Part shown: positions 59,169 to 64,000 of the stretch, piece after piece
Position numbering within the stretch: position 1 is the stretch's first letter
How the letters are laid out: every line of letters starts with the position of its first letter
Source: Homalodisca vitripennis
Lineage: Eukaryota > Arthropoda > Insecta > Hemiptera > Cicadellidae
Assembly: GCF_021130785.1 (NCBI RefSeq)
Contig: NC_060214.1
Location: 104,648,001-104,712,000, forward strand
Direction of reading: 5' to 3'
DNA length: 64,000 nt
Program-made: the position numbers and the translations under genes
Notes under the pieces: generated by a model
Databases searched by the model: none
What the model saw: the letters and a program-made list of their open reading frames with translations, nothing else
What the model was told of the DNA's origin: nothing

Positions 59169-61190
59169 TTTTATTACACTTTAAAGATAAAACGCCATTA
59201 ACATTATGAAAACAAAATAATTAACGTTTTTTGCTGAGAAACAAAATTCCTTTGACTTTAAGGATAAAGCTACGACACAATTGATAGTCGCAATTGATAA
59301 CCGAAACAGTGCTGCTCAACACTCGAGTACTCCCTAGAGAATTATTTCAGCCTGATTAAACTAAATTCCAACACAACTCCCTTTCTTAATAGTTAAATCT
59401 GTTTAGTCAAATTTAATATGATGTTACCTCTTTCCCCTATAATTCGTTACGTCAAAATTTCCGATTCATCCTTCTCGTCATGAAAAAACTCAAAACTCAG
59501 ATATTGTCTAATCGAATAGAGACACTGATGATCTAACAAAACTAAATAACTAAAAAATCACTTAAATCATGTATATTTCCCAAAATATTTAAAAGTAATA
59601 ATAAAAAAATGCTTTTGTTTTATACTTTTAAGAGTGTATAATTATATAAAAATGACACACCATATCAGCTAGCATGTCTTGTAGTGAAATTCTACTATAT
59701 TTTCATTATTTTCACTTTATTTTTCTACGACGGTACATGGTAGTCGGATGACTACCAAACTATACATGAACGTAACAAAATTAAATAAAAAATTTTCCAA
59801 ATCATAGCCGAGATAATTCATAATTATGAAATAAAAACGCCTTGCCTATATTGTAAAGTACAGTGCATTATATGATACCTATAATGCGATAAAATATAAA
59901 CAAATATTTTTTTTAAACTAGCATTTTACAAAATAAAATTTAAATAAATTGCATTATATGCGGTTTATAAGGCTCTACATTTAATTTTTATTTAGTTACT
60001 AACGATACTTAGATTTTTATACCTAATTAGCTTTCATAATTGATCATAAATAATGCAAACTTAATTATAAGTCTTTGATCTAAAGTTTCTAAGATCTTGC
60101 TACTTTTACTACATTTATATCATAAATTTTAACATTACTTATAAGTTAAAATGTTTGGAATAGTTATATTGTTTGTAGGTAACAAGTGACGCATGAAAAA
60201 TAATATAAAAACGTTAATGTAACTAATCAAATTTCCTTTCATCTCAAGATAGTGAAAAGAGGAAGTTTTTACCGAACGTCTCTAAATAAATAAATAACAA
60301 AACATTTTTACTAGTTACATTTATCTTTAAGTGCTGCATTATTTTAACTAGAAAAGAAAAATATATTCAAATTTGGTCCTATATTTCAGCTTGCTAGGCT
60401 TTTTCACTGAGATTTTTGTACATAAAATTACGGCCGAATTCTCCATATGATTTTCTTCCGGTAGAGCTTAAGTATTCCAGAACACTATTATGATTAAGTT
60501 TTGTTAATATATGTTTTCTCCTTCAGTATAATCTCTTATATAAATGTGGCTCTCCATTGTCAGGCAGAAACATATTGAGATAGTGATATATATTGTGTTA
60601 CAAACCTTTCTTGCTAAAATTCAACAGACAAAATCATGTAGATATTTATGATCCAGCCGCTTAAGCTTTAGTAATTCGAAGTCTCTTTTTTATAATATTT
60701 ATCACTCCTAAAAACAAGTTAGAAACATTTAAAATATATATTTTCCACTGCTACAATCATGAAATGTTTTGACACACTCCAAAAGACTAGAATATGCTAC
60801 AATAAACCAAAGGCTAATGCTAAACATGTTAATTTAGAAACATGTTGCATACATATGAAGAGTTACGAGAATGGAAAGGAGAGTATGTTTGTCAACTCTA
60901 TTCAAAAACTCCCTTAATTTCAGACGCTTCTTTTCTTGAAAGGTGCTAAAAAATCGTTGCTAAAATTTCGTGTTATAGCACCAGACTATTTATTTGCTTC
61001 AACTCAGTTTTCTTTTTTTATAATTGATTTCCCCTGTTTTTCGTAATGTCACTAAAGGAAAAATCTTACGTAAGTAATGTGGCGAATCTTAATTCCATAA
61101 TAAATATAACTGAGTAGGAATTTAAAGTGAATGAATGTTTCAGTCATCACTCTGGGTTACTTCCTCGTGATAATCTTCCTTTCCGGGTCC
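59169..61190. other. AT-rich DNA, no gene seen
   Basis: No frame longer than about 60 codons, exon-like GC island or structured repeat was recognised. Confidence 0.5.
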
Positions 61191-61376
61191 TTAGGCTGTA
61201 GATGACCTGCACCAAGCAACTGATGTTGCTGGGCTGGCTTTTGGTTGATTTGCTCTCCGCACTTCCTCTTGTTGAGTACCAGTGCACGAAGATAATTTAA
61301 GTTGCAAATCCACATTACGCACCAATACCATTCCAGGAGTATCTTGGTAACTTAAAGCCAAGTAGGTTACCTTTGC
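61191..61376 (-). CDS. Candidate terminal exon, 61 codons, unidentified
   Basis: On the minus strand an acceptor TTAAATTTCAG is followed by an open frame starting AKVTYLALSYQDTPGMVLVR and continuing NVDLQLKLSSCTGTQQEEVR, stopping at 61191-61193. GC is well above the surroundings. The peptide is of mixed composition, without low-complexity runs, and ends SVAWCRSSTA. No family was recognised. A second frame on the same strand is also open over the last third, so an alternative end is possible. It lies 5.7 kb upstream (minus-strand sense) of the LDLa-like exon, but a terminal exon there would not join to it. Confidence 0.35.
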   Translation of the reverse strand, partial: AKVTYLALSYQDTPGMVLVRNVDLQLKLSSCTGTQQEEVRRANQPKASPATSVAWCRSSTA

Positions 61377-61399
61377 CTGAAATTTAAGGAATGTTGAAT

Positions 61400-62280
61400 T
61401 GCACTCATAAAAGATTTAAAAAGATTATACAAGTAAAGACGAATACTTGAAACCCGATACTTGGAAATACAAATAATCTTGCTTTTGTGGGTAAGGAATA
61501 TTCCTTCACATAAAACTACATTTTCCTATTATCCTGCAAGATAAGCGAAAGTTCAAAGTTTGAATACTTAGTTTTTTAGGTATTAATACATGCTTAAAAC
61601 GTCGCTTTAATTCAATAAACCTTAAAGGGAGAGAACACAATCATATACAAGAAATCAACAATGATAAATACTGTATTATGCTTACTTGTATGAAATTATG
61701 AATAGAGGGATAGATGATTCTATTGTTTCTTCTTTGACACGTGCTTTTGTAACCAGACTTTCACTGTCAATTTGTTTACTTGTTCAACGGGCTTTTGTAT
61801 TAAAGTTTCCAAAAGTCAAATGTCAATTCTTCTCACAAGCTAGGTCGAAATAAATTCTTTCATGATTCTCTTATCGGATTTTAAACGGTGTAAATAAAAC
61901 ATTCATAGAGCAAACGATGTGAACCCATTGGTTACCATACTTTATTACTGTACCATTACTATACCCACTATGGTTACAATAGGTATATCTTGTACTGGTA
62001 CTGTGCAACAAAGTACCAACTTAACTGCACACCAATCAATACTTCTAAACTGTAAGTTTAGTATCATCTATTTAAGGAACATTTAAATACCTTGAAGACA
62101 ATAAAAATCCAAGAAAACTTTAAGTAACATCACGAACTAGATCAACAACTGCAACAATGTTTTTCAAGATATATCACATAATATAACAAACTCAAGCAAT
62201 TCTCTAACTAATTTTATTATTTTATAGCACTACTGATATTTATTTTTTCCACTGACAACAAGTAAATAAATAACAGGCTG
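61400..62280. other. AT-rich DNA, no gene seen
   Basis: Nothing was recognised between the candidate exon and the leader of the PHD-domain gene. Confidence 0.5.
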
Positions 62281-62289
62281 AATAAAACC

Positions 62290-62618
62290 TAAACAAAACA
62301 GTGACGTCATAGCCAACAAGACACTATCTAGAGCACCAGCTGCTAGAAAACAGATAGAGCCAGCTATTAGGTCAAGCAGATGGGAATATTTGCTCGACAC
62401 CTGCTGACAATGCGTCTGTGACGCTGACCTCAGACAACACGGCCTCTACTTACTGGCTGTCATCAGCAAATACTTAGCTTGTAGCAAATCACTACTTACA
62501 GAGTATTATCTATGTTTTAAATATCTGACATTTTTATTTATCATTTTCTACTTTTACTTAATACAGACTATTTTTACTAAGAATTTTCTATTAATACCTC
62601 TACTAAACTGACTCTGAA
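62290..62618 (+). promoter_or_regulatory. Probable 5' leader/promoter of the PHD-domain LINE
   Basis: GC rises sharply at about 62300-62480, and a perfect cyclic-AMP-response-type palindrome TGACGTCA lies at 62302-62309. An AT-rich 130-base stretch then leads to the ATG at 62619. This parallels the leader of the LINE at 20.3 kb. The transcription start is not known. Confidence 0.4.
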
Positions 62619-64000
62619 ATGCCCACTAAATATCCATGTGGTATATGCAATATTGGAGTAAAATATTCTGGTATTAAATGCACAGGCCTATGTGCAAAAT
62701 GGTACCATGCAGGATGCCAAAATATTTTAGAAAAAGATTTAAAAAAAAGGGCCACTCTTGAAATTGAAAAATGGCACTGCATGGCATGCAGGATATCTAA
62801 AACACCACCATTACCAAACCGAATTGTTGACTCAGAAACACTAAATACCTCAGACACCCTACTGGAACTAGAAATGAGTCTTATTGAAAACAACCTAATA
62901 GAAGGCTCTAACAGTCGAGAGGACGACCTCCAAATGGCTGCCAAAATAGGATCAGCATTAGTAGCTGAGAACGAATTGCTAAAATCAGAGAAACTAGCAC
63001 TCCAAAGCAAACTTATCAGTATGGAGGGGAAATTGGAAGAGATGGAAAACATTGAAAGCAAATATTTGACAAAAATTGAAAATCTTCTACAGTTAAATTC
63101 AGATATTCAAGCCCAACTTGAAAACGAGAAGAAACTGCGCTTAGAAATCCAGAATTCATCTGAGGATAACGACCTTAAACTGGGTCAAATGATTGATAAC
63201 TATGCAAAACAAATAGTAGAACTAGAAAAAAGCAACTCCATACTGCAAGAAAAAATTCAAAACACAGAAATAACAGCTGTAGTATGCAAGAGCTCATATT
63301 CACAGACTTCTCCTATGGGGGATGCCCAAATATATGAGACTAATCAAACCGCTGTACTATTGGAAATATCAAAAATGAACTCAAAGCTTGACCAAATGGA
63401 GTTATCTATTAAGACCATGGCTTCAAGTGCATTTTGCCAAAAAATAAATGACACTCTCGCAGGAGTCAGTCAAACCTGTAGCAAATTACTTACTTTATCT
63501 ACAAAGACAACAAATGCAGCTTCCTCTATTGACTTACCTATAACACATGTCAGCCCAACTACAACGCCAGGAGTCAGCCAAACCTGCAGAAAAAAACTGA
63601 ACAATACCCTGACTACATCACCAACAGAAAAAAATCCATCCCCAACCTCAGGAGTCAGTCAAACCTGCAACCAAAAACTGTTTATACCTGCAAGGACAAC
63701 AAAGGCAAAGCCCACTATTGCCTTACCCATGACAGATGCAAGCCTAACTACAACGCCAGGAGTCAGCCAAACCTGCAGAAAAAAACTGAACAATACCCTG
63801 ACTACATCACCAACAGAAAAAAATCCATCCCCAACCTCAGGAGTCAGTCAAACCTGCAACCAAAAACTGTTTATACCTGCAAGGACAACAAAGGCAAAGC
63901 CCACTATTGCCTTACCCATGACAGATGCAAGCCTAACTACAACGCCAGGAGTCAGCCAAACCTGCAGAAAAAAACTGAACAATACCCTGACTACATCACC
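62619..64000 (+). CDS. PHD-finger, heptad-rich ORF1-like protein with GVSQTC repeats (runs off window)
   Basis: An unbroken frame of 460 codons reaches the window end. The N-terminus starts MPTKYPCGIC and forms a full C4HC3 PHD pattern: C7, C10, C21, C25, H30, C33, C54, C57. PHD fingers usually bind histone tails. Residues of about 75-270 are rich in Glu, Lys, Leu, Asn and Ser in heptad-like order, a likely coiled coil. From residue 282 the motif GVSQTC occurs at 282, 318, 345, 381, 408 and 444 in a Thr/Pro/Lys-rich tail built from 63-codon units. PHD fingers and coiled coils are known in ORF1 of CR1-like LINEs, so this is probably ORF1 of an element that continues beyond the window; an esterase domain or ORF2 would confirm it. 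A domesticated or ordinary host gene is the alternative. The 152-codon minus-strand frame at 63061-62603 is its shadow. Confidence 0.75.
   Translation, partial: MPTKYPCGICNIGVKYSGIKCTGLCAKWYHAGCQNILEKDLKKRATLEIEKWHCMACRISKTPPLPNRIVDSETLNTSDTLLELEMSLIENNLIEGSNSREDDLQMAAKIGSALVAENELLKSEKLALQSKLISMEGKLEEMENIESKYLTKIENLLQLNSDIQAQLENEKKLRLEIQNSSEDNDLKLGQMIDNYAKQIVELEKSNSILQEKIQNTEITAVVCKSSYSQTSPMGDAQIYETNQTAVLLEISKMNSKLDQMELSIKTMASSAFCQKINDTLAGVSQTCSKLLTLSTKTTNAASSIDLPITHVSPTTTPGVSQTCRKKLNNTLTTSPTEKNPSPTSGVSQTCNQKLFIPARTTKAKPTIALPMTDASLTTTPGVSQTCRKKLNNTLTTSPTEKNPSPTSGVSQTCNQKLFIPARTTKAKPTIALPMTDASLTTTPGVSQTCRKKLNNTLTTS
63561..64000 (+). repeat. In-frame 189-bp tandem repeat (truncated by window end)
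   Basis: ACAACGCCAG begins units at 63561, 63750 and 63939, exactly 189 bases (63 codons) apart. The first two units are identical by eye and the third is cut by the window end. A diverged unit, 63462-63560, precedes them in the same register. Each unit encodes two GVSQTC motifs. The identity implies recent expansion and probable length variation. Confidence 0.93.

Noticed and set aside
62603..63061. 152-codon minus-strand frame
   Set aside because: It is antisense to the PHD/coiled-coil frame, which has clear domain structure; Ser/Leu/Phe richness is the expected mirror of Lys/Glu codons.

Overview
The window reads as AT-rich nuclear DNA from an arthropod, most likely an insect. It is about two-thirds A+T by eye, has long gene-free stretches, and holds CA/TA microsatellites, CR1-like LINEs, a Mutator-like DNA transposon, hAT, gypsy and Penelope-like debris, and candidate exons with spliceosomal borders. 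There are no bacterial signals (operons, Shine-Dalgarno sites, CRISPR, rRNA or tRNA genes). The species cannot be named from sequence alone. Nearly everything recognisable is mobile or repetitive DNA; host coding sequence is limited to a few isolated candidate exons.

Layout. 1-7.9 kb: mostly featureless AT-rich DNA. 7.9-11.8 kb: an apparently intact DNA transposon (8285-11399) with 18-bp inverted ends and a 630-codon transposase, lying between two identical 389-bp direct copies of flanking DNA. 13.2-14.2 kb: an old LINE endonuclease/RT remnant. 17.9-18.9 kb: a 177-bp tandem repeat closed by an inverted end. 20.3-25.4 kb: a nearly full-length CR1-like LINE (ORF1 with coiled coil and SGNH esterase; ORF2 with endonuclease and RT) carrying two stops and four frameshifts. 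30.8-32.7 kb and 58.6-59.2 kb: three copies of a Penelope-like repeat, two of them with inverted arms and 11-12 bp target-site duplications. 39.3-39.9 kb: a MITE with TA duplications. 42.6-43.2 kb: a degenerate repeat. 43.4-47.4 kb: a gypsy-like ruin with an integrase fragment. 47.4-49.2 kb: a cluster of short coding-like segments, three of them related to one another, one inverted. 50.8-51.2 kb: a 107-bp tandem repeat. 55-62 kb: candidate minus-strand exons (one with an atypical LDL-receptor class A motif) and a hAT scrap.

The last 1.4 kb is an open reading frame that runs off the window. It has a C4HC3 PHD finger, a long heptad-rich region, and an in-frame 189-bp repeat in which the motif GVSQTC recurs with alternating 36- and 27-codon spacing. 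It is best read as ORF1 of a second, apparently young CR1-like LINE.

The strongest candidates for new biology are the transposon between identical 389-bp duplications, the PHD/GVSQTC-repeat ORF1, the inverted-arm Penelope-like copies, and the tandem-repeat element with an inverted end. Family assignments rest on motifs read by eye; no database search was possible.
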